A stretch of 6,544 bases of DNA from Selenomonas sp. (GCF_022771645.1 NZ_JALFCU010000013.1:1-6544), one strand, 5' to 3'. Shown: positions 1 to 4,104, counted from the first letter of the stretch. The notes: generated by a model from the sequence alone, not told the origin. Program-made: numbers and translations.

Positions 1-1
1 C

Positions 2-154
2 ATCCAGCATGAAGACGGCTCGTGGGAATACCAGAGCGACCCGACCCGCTGCATCGGCTGCGGCATCTGCGCCGGCGTCTGCCCCTGCGGCGTCTGGACG
101 CTGAAGGACAACCCCGTCAAGATTCCGATGTACTCGACGGGACAGCAGGCGTAA
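2..154 (+). CDS. 4Fe-4S ferredoxin-type iron-sulfur protein, C-terminal fragment
   Basis: This is the 3' end of a gene that begins before the window; 50 residues and a TAA stop are visible. The sequence shows one clear 4Fe-4S binding motif, C-I-G-C-G-I-C-A-G-V-C-P (CxxCxxCxxxCP, visible residues 17-28), with an extra cysteine directly after it (CPCG) and a short tail ending in STGQQA. By family knowledge this motif holds a [4Fe-4S] cluster for electron transfer, either in a small ferredoxin or in the electron-transfer subunit or domain of a larger oxidoreductase. Which of these applies cannot be decided, because the rest of the protein and any second cluster motif lie upstream. A terminator starts about 35 bases after the stop, so this gene ends its transcription unit and is unlikely to be linked with the toxin genes downstream. 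Confidence 0.85.
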   Translation: MQHEDGSWEYQSDPTRCIGCGICAGVCPCGVWTLKDNPVKIPMYSTGQQA

Positions 155-188
155 AGCAGAGGTTATCTTCAAAGCAAATTGCATAGGC

Positions 189-228
189 AAAGACGACCAC
201 ATGATCGAACGTGCGGCCGTCTTTTTTC
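189..228 (+). terminator. Rho-independent terminator after the iron-sulfur gene
   Basis: AAAGACG (189-195) pairs with CGTCTTT (218-224), followed by a run of six T. The stem can be lengthened only through two A-C mismatches; in a transcript of the opposite strand these same positions would be G-U pairs, so the hairpin is somewhat more stable on the minus strand although the T run serves the plus strand. Its right arm, CGTGCGGCCG (210-219), also occurs in the perfect terminator at 3110-3141. Confidence 0.65.
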
Positions 229-257
229 TTGCAAGTTTATATCGAATAAGTTATAAT
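229..257 (+). promoter_or_regulatory. Promoter of the higBA-type operon
   Basis: A -35 box TTGCAA (229-234) and a consensus -10 box TATAAT (252-257) are separated by 17 bases. The start codon of the toxin follows 17 bases later, preceded by the ribosome binding site GAGGTGA (264-270). The promoter begins directly after the T run of the upstream terminator. A small inverted repeat, ATAA-G-TTAT (246-254), overlaps the -10 box and could be part of an operator for the antitoxin, but it is short and AT-rich and may be chance. Confidence 0.75.
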
Positions 258-274
258 ATGGATGAGGTGAGACG

Positions 275-634
275 ATGCATCCGATTTACTTTTATCGCAA
301 CTCCAAGGGAGAGCAACCGGTTCTTGATTATATGCGAGAATTGGCAAAGCATAAGGACAAGGACAGTCACATCAAGCTGCAAAAGATCCGTGACTACGTC
401 AAGGCGTTGAGCCGTTCGGGGAAGGGCGCGGGACAGCCGTATATCAAACGTGTCGAAGGGGATATCTGGGAACTTCGTCCGTTGCAAGACCGCATTTTCT
501 TTGTTGCTTGGTATGATGACAGTTTTGTCTTGCTGCACCAATTCGTAAAAAAGACACAGAAAACACCAGAGCGCGAAAAGGCACAAGCAAGACGTGAATA
601 CAAGGATTTGCAGGAGAGGAGAGATTTCTCATGA
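275..634 (+). CDS. Type II TA toxin, RelE superfamily, HigB/phage Gp49-like
   Basis: A 119-residue protein of the Gp49-like (HigB) branch of the RelE/ParE superfamily. By family knowledge such toxins are small basic mRNA endonucleases that cut translated mRNA at the ribosome and are neutralised by a partner antitoxin. Seen here are the typical core W-E-L-R-P-L at residues 65-70, the strand ending R-I-F-F-V-A-W (73-79), and the very characteristic L-L-H-Q-F-V-K-K-T-Q-K-T-P segment (86-98), followed by a charged helix. Length is normal for the family. The start at 275 is supported by GAGGTGA five bases upstream and by the promoter at 229-257. Its TGA stop overlaps the ATG of the antitoxin (ATGA), the usual sign of translational coupling. 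Toxin-first order is typical of higBA and opposite to most relBE pairs. Activity is inferred. Confidence 0.9.
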   Translation: MHPIYFYRNSKGEQPVLDYMRELAKHKDKDSHIKLQKIRDYVKALSRSGKGAGQPYIKRVEGDIWELRPLQDRIFFVAWYDDSFVLLHQFVKKTQKTPEREKAQARREYKDLQERRDFS

Positions 635-930
635 AGAAGCATCCAGCCATTGAAAATAATCCCGCCATCGGGCAGAATTGGGATGAGGTCGAAAAAGAAT
701 TGTATACACCCGAGGAGATCGCTGCGAGCGATCTGCGCGTCGATCTCATCTGCGCGCTCATCGAGGCGCGCAAGGAGCAGGGCATCACGCAGAAAGAGCT
801 CGAAAAATTGAGCGGCGTCCGTCAGCCCGTCATCGCCCGCATGGAGAGCGGTGCGTCGAACCCGCAGATTTCGACCATCATGAAAATTCTCGCACCGCTC
901 GGCAAACGGCTTGCTGTCGTGCCGATGTAA
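631..930 (+). CDS. Type II TA antitoxin, XRE-family helix-turn-helix (HigA-like)
   Basis: A 99-residue protein with an acidic N-terminal half (about residues 1-38, including W-D-E-V-E-K-E-L) that by family knowledge would wrap the toxin, and a Cro/C1-type helix-turn-helix from about residue 39 to 95. Within it, G-I-T-Q-K-E-L-E-K-L-S-G-V (51-63) and R-Q-P-V-I-A-R-M-E-S-G (64-74) form the two DNA-binding helices, ending in L-A-V-V-P-M. It overlaps the toxin stop by four bases and has its own strong ribosome binding site AGGAGAGGA (612-620). Antitoxin and complex would repress the promoter at 229-257. A perfect GC-rich hairpin begins 10 bases after the stop. Confidence 0.92.
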   Translation: MKKHPAIENNPAIGQNWDEVEKELYTPEEIAASDLRVDLICALIEARKEQGITQKELEKLSGVRQPVIARMESGASNPQISTIMKILAPLGKRLAVVPM

Positions 931-939
931 AGAGACGCA

Positions 940-981
940 AACGCGCCCCCGCCGACAATGTTCTGTCGGCGGGGGCGCGTT
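940..981. terminator. GC-rich hairpin, copy 1: probable bidirectional terminator and repeat
   Basis: A perfect 18-bp stem (940-957 with 964-981) with a 6-base loop ATGTTC. The core arm CGCGCCCCCGCCGACA is identical to that of the hairpin at 1738-1775. It lies between the end of the plus-strand higBA-type operon and the end of the minus-strand RelB-YoeB operon, where a shared terminator is expected. It lacks a clean T run on either side (TTGTGT after it on plus, TTTGCGTCT on minus), so termination is inferred from position and stem strength. Confidence 0.6.
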
Positions 982-1034
982 GTGTCATCCTGCAAAAATT
1001 CGGATCGGTTCACGCGTTTCGTGTGCGAGAAAGG

Positions 1035-1103
1035 TTAGTGCACGCACTGGTTGCGGAAGATGAGAATACCGTCGGTGACAAATTTGGCGCCAATTTGCAG
1101 CAT
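1035..1103 (-). CDS. Possible 22-residue ORF directly behind the YoeB-type toxin
   Basis: Its ATG (1103-1101) follows immediately on the TGA of the toxin and in the same frame (TGA-ATG), and it ends at TAA (1037-1035). The peptide begins MLQIGAKFVTDG and ends FRNQCVH. The codons are rich in G/C at the third position (GCC, GTC, ACC, GAC, ATC, TTC, CGC), as in the real genes here. It has no separate ribosome binding site, so it could be made only by termination-reinitiation or by stop readthrough. It may equally be the leftover end of a lost gene, or chance. A near-perfect inverted repeat CAAATTTGGC/GCCAATTTG (1079-1097) lies inside it. No function can be assigned. Confidence 0.25.
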   Translation of the reverse strand: MLQIGAKFVTDGILIFRNQCVH

Positions 1104-1367
1104 TCAAACGTTCGAATAATGCTCGCCGCATGCCACGATGGTCACGCTCTCGTCATCGACGCAGAAGACGATACGGTTCTTCTTGTCGATACGGACACTG
1201 GCGAAGCCGGAAAGGTCGTGCTTGAGCAGCTCCATTTTCGCGATGCCGTCGTAGCCGTTCCGACGGATGTCTTTGATGAGGTTGTTGATTTTCTTGATGA
1301 GGCGCTTGTCTTGTTGCAGTGCGACGTATTCGTCCCAGGCGCGGTCATGCCATCGTAAGTCACGCAT
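1104..1367 (-). CDS. Type II TA toxin, YoeB/Txe family mRNA interferase
   Basis: An 87-residue protein that aligns along its length with the YoeB/Txe family: W-x4-W-D-E-Y near the start (6-14), K-R-L-I-K-K-I-N-N-L-I-K-D-I-R-R (21-36), L-L-K-H-D-L-S-G-F (47-55) and a C-terminal H-Y. E46, R59, R65, H83 and Y84 fall at exactly the positions known as catalytic or substrate-binding residues in E. coli YoeB, so the toxin looks intact. By family knowledge it cuts mRNA in the ribosomal A site. It is transcribed leftwards after the antitoxin; its ATG shares one base with the antitoxin stop (TGATG), so the two are translationally coupled. The tryptophan common in the family's SGFWSRRI segment is alanine here (S-G-F-A-S-V-R-I). 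Its partner is a RelB/DinJ-type antitoxin and not the usual YefM/Phd type. Confidence 0.93.
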   Translation of the reverse strand: MRDLRWHDRAWDEYVALQQDKRLIKKINNLIKDIRRNGYDGIAKMELLKHDLSGFASVRIDKKNRIVFCVDDESVTIVACGEHYSNV

Positions 1368-1654
1368 CAGCCGTCGACCTCGATGAGCTCGTGATGATGG
1401 AACTTGGCTTTGCCGGAGCGAATCTCTGCGACGCGGCGGGAGAGCTCGGCCGCGTCAGCAGGAGAGAAGCCGTTTTCATCGAGCAGGGAAAAGCTGACGC
1501 CCTGCTGACGGATCGTCTGCTTGACGAACGCCGTGAGCGCAGCGGACATCGAAATGCCGAGCCCTTCACAGACATCGTTGAACTGGTCGCGCAAGTTGCG
1601 ATCGAGCTTGAATGTGAAATTCATCTTGTTAGCCGTTGCTGTTGCGGTCGCCAT
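1367..1654 (-). CDS. Type II TA antitoxin, RelB/DinJ family (ribbon-helix-helix)
   Basis: A 95-residue protein. After a low-complexity start (MATATATANK) comes the ribbon-helix-helix region M-N-F-T-F-K-L-D-R-N-L, then D-V-C-E-G-L-G-I-S-M-S-A-A-L-T-A-F-V-K-Q, and V-S-F-S-L, the standard RelB/DinJ pattern. The C-terminal part (S-P-A-D-A-A-E-L-S-R-R ... H-H-H-E-L-I-E-V-D-G) would bind the toxin. I chose the ATG at 1654: AAGGAG (1668-1663) lies 8 bases before it, whereas the alternative GTG at 1663 overlaps that ribosome binding site. An inner ATG before N-F-T-F lacks a site as good. It is the first gene of the operon and ends overlapping the YoeB-type toxin. It should repress its own promoter at 1675-1704, which carries repeated CGTACGGC boxes. 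Confidence 0.92.
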   Translation of the reverse strand: MATATATANKMNFTFKLDRNLRDQFNDVCEGLGISMSAALTAFVKQTIRQQGVSFSLLDENGFSPADAAELSRRVAEIRSGKAKFHHHELIEVDG

Positions 1655-1674
1655 AGCAATCACTCCTTTGCCCT

Positions 1675-1704
1675 ATTATAAATCGTACGGCTCGTTACCG
1701 TCAA
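1675..1704 (-). promoter_or_regulatory. Promoter of the RelB-YoeB operon
   Basis: Read on the minus strand: -35 box TTGACG (1704-1699), 18-base spacer, -10 box TATAAT (1680-1675). The ribosome binding site AAGGAG starts 6 bases after the -10 box, so the mRNA leader must be very short, about 15 bases. Confidence 0.8.
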
Positions 1705-1713
1705 GCGTACGGC
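1684..1713. promoter_or_regulatory. Candidate RelB operator: two CGTACGGC boxes
   Basis: The octamer CGTACGGC occurs twice in direct orientation, at 1684-1691 and 1706-1713, exactly 22 bases apart (about two helical turns). One copy lies between the -10 and -35 boxes and the other just upstream of the -35 box. Each contains the palindrome CGTACG. Ribbon-helix-helix antitoxins typically bind such short repeats on one face of the helix, so this is the likely autoregulatory site. The role is inferred. Confidence 0.6.
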
Positions 1714-1737
1714 ATTTTTTCTGCTGCACACGCAAAA

Positions 1738-1775
1738 CGCGCCCCCGCCGACAACGTTCTGTCGGCGGGGGCGCG
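1738..1775. repeat. GC-rich hairpin, copy 2: repeat and possible minus-strand terminator
   Basis: A perfect 16-bp stem (1738-1753 with 1760-1775) with loop ACGTTC; the arm CGCGCCCCCGCCGACA is identical to copy 1 at 940-981 and the flanks are similar too (GCAAAACGCG here, GCAAACGCG there). On the minus strand it is followed by TTTT, and it sits just after the stop of the ketoacyl-synthase remnant, so it may be that lost gene's terminator. No plus-strand gene reads into it. The two copies have the same orientation and bracket the RelB-YoeB module. Confidence 0.65.
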
Positions 1776-1795
1776 CTGTGAAAAATGCCTAGACG

Positions 1796-1912
1796 TCACT
1801 CGATGGATATGCCGCTCGGACGCGATTTATTTGCCTCATGACGCATAACGAATACCCTGGCATCATTAATTCCTCCAAATCCACCCGAAGTAGATACGAA
1901 ACTTATCCCAGC
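1796..1912 (-). pseudogene. C-terminal remnant resembling a beta-ketoacyl-ACP synthase
   Basis: A 38-residue open stretch on the minus strand containing A-G-I-S-F-V-S-T-S-G-G-F-G-G-I-N-D-A-R-V-F-V and ending in R-P-S-G-I-S-I-E and TGA. The core S-x-S-x-G-F-G-G-x-N followed by a hydrophobic strand matches the well-known C-terminus of FabF-type ketoacyl synthases (NSFGFGGTN plus a final beta strand). Those enzymes have about 410 residues; here a TAA stop stands directly upstream in frame and the AT-rich sequence beyond shows no more of the enzyme. A neighbouring frame is open upstream (about 1900-1995, with N-H-P-I-I-I-Y-L-P-S-T-N), which might be more of the same gene after a frameshift, but I do not recognise it. 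The identification rests on a short motif and is tentative. Confidence 0.45.
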
Positions 1913-2076
1913 TTATTTTATCTGGTTTATTTGTAGATGGCAAATATATAATTATGGGGTGGTTATAACAGAAAGTAAAAAATTGTAGAATCCTGTTCTA
2001 TGCTCACGCATTCGCAGGATTTCTCGTTTTTTCGAGATGGCAAGATTCCTTTGCCGTAGAATCCATCTTTGATTGA
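1913..2076. other. AT-rich intergenic stretch with short repeats
   Basis: No convincing gene was found here. It contains a 9-base direct repeat GTAGAATCC at 1985-1993 and 2056-2064, a small hairpin TCTCG/CGAGA with a T6 loop (2022-2037), and an inverted repeat GGCAA/TTGCC (2039-2055). On the minus strand, TTGCCA (1943-1938) and TAAAAT (1920-1915) with a 17-base spacer resemble a promoter pointing into the ketoacyl-synthase remnant, but such matches are common in AT-rich DNA. The composition is clearly different from both flanks. Confidence 0.5.
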
Positions 2077-2085
2077 TGGTATAAT
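2077..2085 (+). promoter_or_regulatory. Extended -10 promoter of the MNT-HEPN operon
   Basis: The -10 box TATAAT (2080-2085) is preceded by TG plus one base (TGG, 2077-2079), the extended -10 motif that can replace a good -35 box. At the usual 17-base distance the -35 position reads TAGAAT, a poor match. The first start codon candidates follow 27-42 bases later. Confidence 0.65.
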
Positions 2086-2126
2086 GAAATAAGAGTGAAT
2101 CGAATTATGCAATGGAGGCGATGATG

Positions 2127-2480
2127 ATGTCCAAGCAGCTGGAACCGTGGCGTGCGTTCGCGAAGCCGTACCAGAACATCACGCGCATCTTTCCGACACA
2201 GCAAGCGGATGTCGGGCGGATGATCGACGTGTGCAAAGACGATGCGAATATCCAGAAAATCATCATCTTTGGCAGCAGCGTCACGCCGCTCTGCAATCCG
2301 TGGAGCGACATCGACATTTATTTCGAGATGAAAGAGCCGCCGCAGCGTTACCCGAGCATCGGCAGCCACACTGCAGTCTTCGACAAGTGGGATAATTTTT
2401 CCGTGGACGAAAATCTCAAACGCGAGATTGATGAGAAAGGGGTCGTCGTCTATGAGCGAGACGAACGGGAAACCGCCTGA
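2127..2480 (+). CDS. MNT-type nucleotidyltransferase, probable antitoxin of a MNT-HEPN pair
   Basis: A 117-residue minimal nucleotidyltransferase of the DNA polymerase beta superfamily. The signature is visible as I-I-I-F-G-S-S-V (45-52) and S-D-I-D-I-Y-F-E (60-67): the GS motif and the two metal-binding aspartates D61 and D63. A third acidic residue could be one of the aspartates in V-F-D-K-W-D. By family knowledge (MntA/HepT systems) such proteins modify and silence the HEPN partner by adding AMP to it; whether this one does is inference. The ribosome binding site GGAGG (2114-2118) is followed by three consecutive ATG codons at 2121, 2124 and 2127; spacing favours 2127, with 2124 possible. 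An upstream in-frame ATG at 2112 overlaps that site and is unlikely. The gene overlaps the HEPN gene by 29 bases, in another frame. Confidence 0.85.
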   Translation: MSKQLEPWRAFAKPYQNITRIFPTQQADVGRMIDVCKDDANIQKIIIFGSSVTPLCNPWSDIDIYFEMKEPPQRYPSIGSHTAVFDKWDNFSVDENLKREIDEKGVVVYERDERETA

Positions 2481-2847
2481 GGCGGAAACGCTCCGCGACA
2501 TCGCCGCACGGAATCTGTCTGCGGCGGAAACGATCCTGCGGAATTATCCGAATGACGACGGCATGCTGAACATCGTCGGGTATCACCTGCAGCAATGCAT
2601 CGAACTTGCGCTCAAGCACGTTCTGGAAACGCACGCTGTGAAATATCCGAAGACGCATGACATTGACGACTTGCTCGATCTTCTGCCGGAAGATTGCAGG
2701 CACCTTTTTAACGATGCTGCGAAAAATTCGCGCGTGATTTCGCAATTGGAATCGCGGACACGGTACATCAAGGGGTATCGTATCAAGTTGGAGACGGTAT
2801 CAAACGTCTTGGAAATCGCTCGCCAGATTATGCGAAAGATCGAATAG
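2452..2847 (+). CDS. HEPN-domain protein, probable partner or toxin of the MNT protein
   Basis: A 131-residue, all-helical protein of the HEPN superfamily. Diagnostic segments are A-A-R-N-L-S-A-A-E (18-26), Y-H-L-Q-Q-C-I-E-L-A-L-K-H-V-L (44-58, matching the usual F-H-A-Q-Q-A-x-E-K-A-L-K-A-L-L helix) and K-T-H-D-I-D-D-L-L (67-75). HEPN proteins next to MNT genes are often ribonucleases using an R-x4-6-H motif; no such motif is present anywhere in this protein, so it may work otherwise or be a non-catalytic HEPN such as those related to kanamycin nucleotidyltransferase partners. The chosen ATG at 2452 has AAAGGGG about nine bases upstream; an in-frame ATG at 2431 and TTG at 2428 lie deeper in the MNT gene. 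Overlap with the MNT gene indicates coupling, and the next gene starts 16 bases after the stop. Confidence 0.85.
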   Translation: MSETNGKPPEAETLRDIAARNLSAAETILRNYPNDDGMLNIVGYHLQQCIELALKHVLETHAVKYPKTHDIDDLLDLLPEDCRHLFNDAAKNSRVISQLESRTRYIKGYRIKLETVSNVLEIARQIMRKIE

Positions 2848-2863
2848 ATAGGGAGACTGTACG

Positions 2864-3190
2864 ATGGCAATTCATAGAGTCTACATCCGCGAAGGCCAGC
2901 AGATTCCGGCTTCCGTGCTTGCAGAAGTGGAACAAAATGCGCATGAGCCCACCGTCTTTGACGAGGACTGCCCCGAACTGACGGACGAGCAGTATGCCGA
3001 GTTCGCGAGCATCGCGGAAAAGCAGCCTCCTTCATCACATCAACGACCCGCAGATGGTCGCGAGATGCCTGTGAGCGTCCGTTCTCGATTTTCAACAAAA
3101 CATAGCAAGGCCGGCCGCACGTTTTCACGCGTGCGGCCGGCTGTTTGTCTTCATACACTTTTTTCGAGTTCCTGTTGCAGCCTCGCGTAG
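2864..3190 (+). CDS. Small acidic protein, antitoxin-like; probably frameshifted
   Basis: The first 53 or so residues look like a genuine protein: M-A-I-H-R-V-Y-I-R-E-G-Q-Q-I-P, A-E-V-E-Q-N-A (20-26), then P-T-V-F-D-E-D-C-P-E-L-T-D-E-Q-Y-A-E-F (29-47). The D-E-D-x-P-E-L-T motif is seen in short antitoxin-like proteins, including BrnA relatives; I cannot name the family firmly. GGGAG eight bases upstream supports the start. After residue 53 the frame turns into serine/arginine-rich sequence and reads through the terminator at 3110-3146, which a real gene would not do. A shift of one base at GGAAAAG (3016-3022) gives instead S-S-L-L-H-H-I-N-D-P-Q-M-V-A-R-C-L and a TGA at 3072-3074, shortly before the terminator. 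The gene is therefore likely about 70 codons long and either mutated, misread in sequencing, or frameshifted. It is third in the MNT-HEPN operon. Confidence 0.6.
   Translation: MAIHRVYIREGQQIPASVLAEVEQNAHEPTVFDEDCPELTDEQYAEFASIAEKQPPSSHQRPADGREMPVSVRSRFSTKHSKAGRTFSRVRPAVCLHTLFSSSCCSLA
3110..3146 (+). terminator. Strong terminator of the MNT-HEPN operon
   Basis: GCCGGCCGCACG (3110-3121) pairs perfectly with CGTGCGGCCGGC (3130-3141) around an 8-base loop, followed by TGTTTGTCTT. It ends five bases before the stop codon of the converging minus-strand gene and may also help to stop that transcript. It shares the arm CGTGCGGCCG with the terminator at 189-228. Confidence 0.85.
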
Positions 3191-3771
3191 GCTGCTTTTT
3201 TTTCGCCCGTCGTGTGGGCGGCGGCCCAGGCGAGGACGGCGAGGTTCTTTTGGTAGTTCGGCGTGCCGGGCGTGGCGCTCCACGAGCCGTCGACGAGGTG
3301 GTCGGCGGCGAGAAATCTCGCTTCGTTCAGGAGCTTTTGCACCGTCGTCGGGCTCATGTCGCGCTCCATCGCGATGCTCTTGATGCTCTGGCCTTCGTAC
3401 GTGTGCGCGAGGAAGATGTCCATGCCTTCGCGCTCGGCGCTGTATTTCTTCGGGCGGCCCGTCGACTCTTTGCGCACTTTTTCCGGGACGCCGAGCAGCC
3501 GTTTGAGGTTCTGCCGCGCTTCTTCCGTCAGCACCGTGATCTGGTAGTTCTCGCCACCTTCGAGGCTCGCCGGCGTGTCCGTGATGAGGCCCCACGTCCC
3601 CGCGCTGACGATGAGCACCGTCATGCACTCGTCGCTCGCCAGCGTCGACTGCCCTTCCGCCGACAGCAGATACGCCGAGCCCTCCGCGATGTCGAGCATC
3701 TCCGCGAGCCGCGGCCGCCGCATGCGGTCGATGTCATCGCTCTTCAGCAGCAGATCTTCCTTGCCCGCCAT
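3151..3771 (-). CDS. DNA-binding protein with resolvase-like helix-turn-helix, function unknown
   Basis: A 206-residue protein that I do not recognise as a whole. Residues 1-100 form a mixed domain (M-T-V-L-I-V-S-A-G-T-W-G-L-I-T-D-T, 50-66; Y-Q-I-T-V-L-T-E-E-A-R, 76-86) without a known motif. A basic linker S-T-G-R-P-K-K-Y (103-110) leads into a helix-turn-helix G-Q-S-I-K-S-I-A-M-E-R-D-M-S-P-T-T-V-Q-K (127-146). This arrangement, GRPKK followed by a G-x-S-I-x-x-I-A helix-turn-helix, is that of the C-terminal DNA-binding part of Hin-type resolvases and invertases; the catalytic serine recombinase domain is absent. The last 45 residues are helical and charged. The start is secure: GGAGG (3783-3779) stands 7 bases before the ATG. 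It has its own promoter at 3877-3905 and runs away from the kinase gene. It could be a transcriptional regulator, but nothing shows its target. Confidence 0.75.
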   Translation of the reverse strand: MAGKEDLLLKSDDIDRMRRPRLAEMLDIAEGSAYLLSAEGQSTLASDECMTVLIVSAGTWGLITDTPASLEGGENYQITVLTEEARQNLKRLLGVPEKVRKESTGRPKKYSAEREGMDIFLAHTYEGQSIKSIAMERDMSPTTVQKLLNEARFLAADHLVDGSWSATPGTPNYQKNLAVLAWAAAHTTGEKKAAYARLQQELEKSV

Positions 3772-3813
3772 AAAACATCCTCCCTCTCGCAAAACGCTTT
3801 TACTTTTTTGGAA

Positions 3814-3838
3814 CGATGGACGCGACAGAAAACCATCG
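3814..3838 (-). other. Inverted repeat in the leader of the HTH gene
   Basis: CGATGG (3814-3819) and CCATCG (3833-3838) form a 6-bp inverted repeat with a 13-base spacer. It lies in the transcribed leader, about 45 bases before the start codon, and could be an RNA hairpin or an operator for the protein's own control. A function is inferred only from position. Confidence 0.35.
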
Positions 3839-3876
3839 CGAAAATATTTTTTGGTATCATGCGAATGCTTTCCTCT

Positions 3877-3905
3877 ATTATAAAATATCATTCGTGGAAC
3901 GGCAA
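3877..3905 (-). promoter_or_regulatory. Promoter of the HTH gene
   Basis: On the minus strand, -35 box TTGCCG (3905-3900), 17-base spacer and consensus -10 box TATAAT (3882-3877). Transcription would start near 3870, giving a leader of about 100 bases. It is divergent from the kinase promoter 50 bases away. Confidence 0.75.
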
Positions 3906-3952
3906 GACCCGACGCAAAGAAATCGAAAGCGGAGGGAAAACGAAAATTCTCA

Positions 3953-3981
3953 TTGACACGTGGCGTGCGCCGTGCTATTCT
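3953..3981 (+). promoter_or_regulatory. Promoter of the arabinose operon
   Basis: A perfect -35 box TTGACA (3953-3958), 17-base spacer and -10 box TATTCT (3976-3981), preceded by TGC, which makes it an extended -10 as well. The inverted repeat GAGCA/TGCTC (3984-3988 and 3997-4001) covers the expected transcription start and is placed where a repressor would block initiation. A TTGTAC hexamer (4014-4019), identical to the half-site of the Bacillus AraR operator, lies further down. The leader is about 115 bases long with no ORF noted. Confidence 0.8.
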
Positions 3982-4104
3982 TTGAGCATAAAAGTGTGCT
4001 CGGACACAGAAAATTGTACGGGCGCGCGAAAAGACCGACCGAAAAGAAGCCGTTGAAAAATTGAGAAAGAAATCGTAGACACACGAAAGGGGCGTCAGTC
4101 CATT

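Noticed and set aside
251..788. Minus-strand open frames opposite the HigB/XRE pair
   Set aside because: They are antisense to two well-supported genes, have no ribosome binding site and no recognisable domain.
1023..1681. Plus-strand open frames across the RelB-YoeB module
   Set aside because: They are antisense shadows; the minus strand has a promoter, a ribosome binding site and conserved catalytic residues.
1789..1866. Minus-strand 25-codon ORF with a perfect GGAGG before two ATG codons
   Set aside because: The GGAGG coincides with codons of the F-G-G-I segment of the ketoacyl-synthase-like remnant in another frame, and that frame gives the more protein-like sequence.
1915..1943. Minus-strand TTGCCA-17-TAAAAT as a promoter
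   Set aside because: It lies in AT-rich DNA upstream of a gene remnant only; without a gene to serve it cannot be told from chance.
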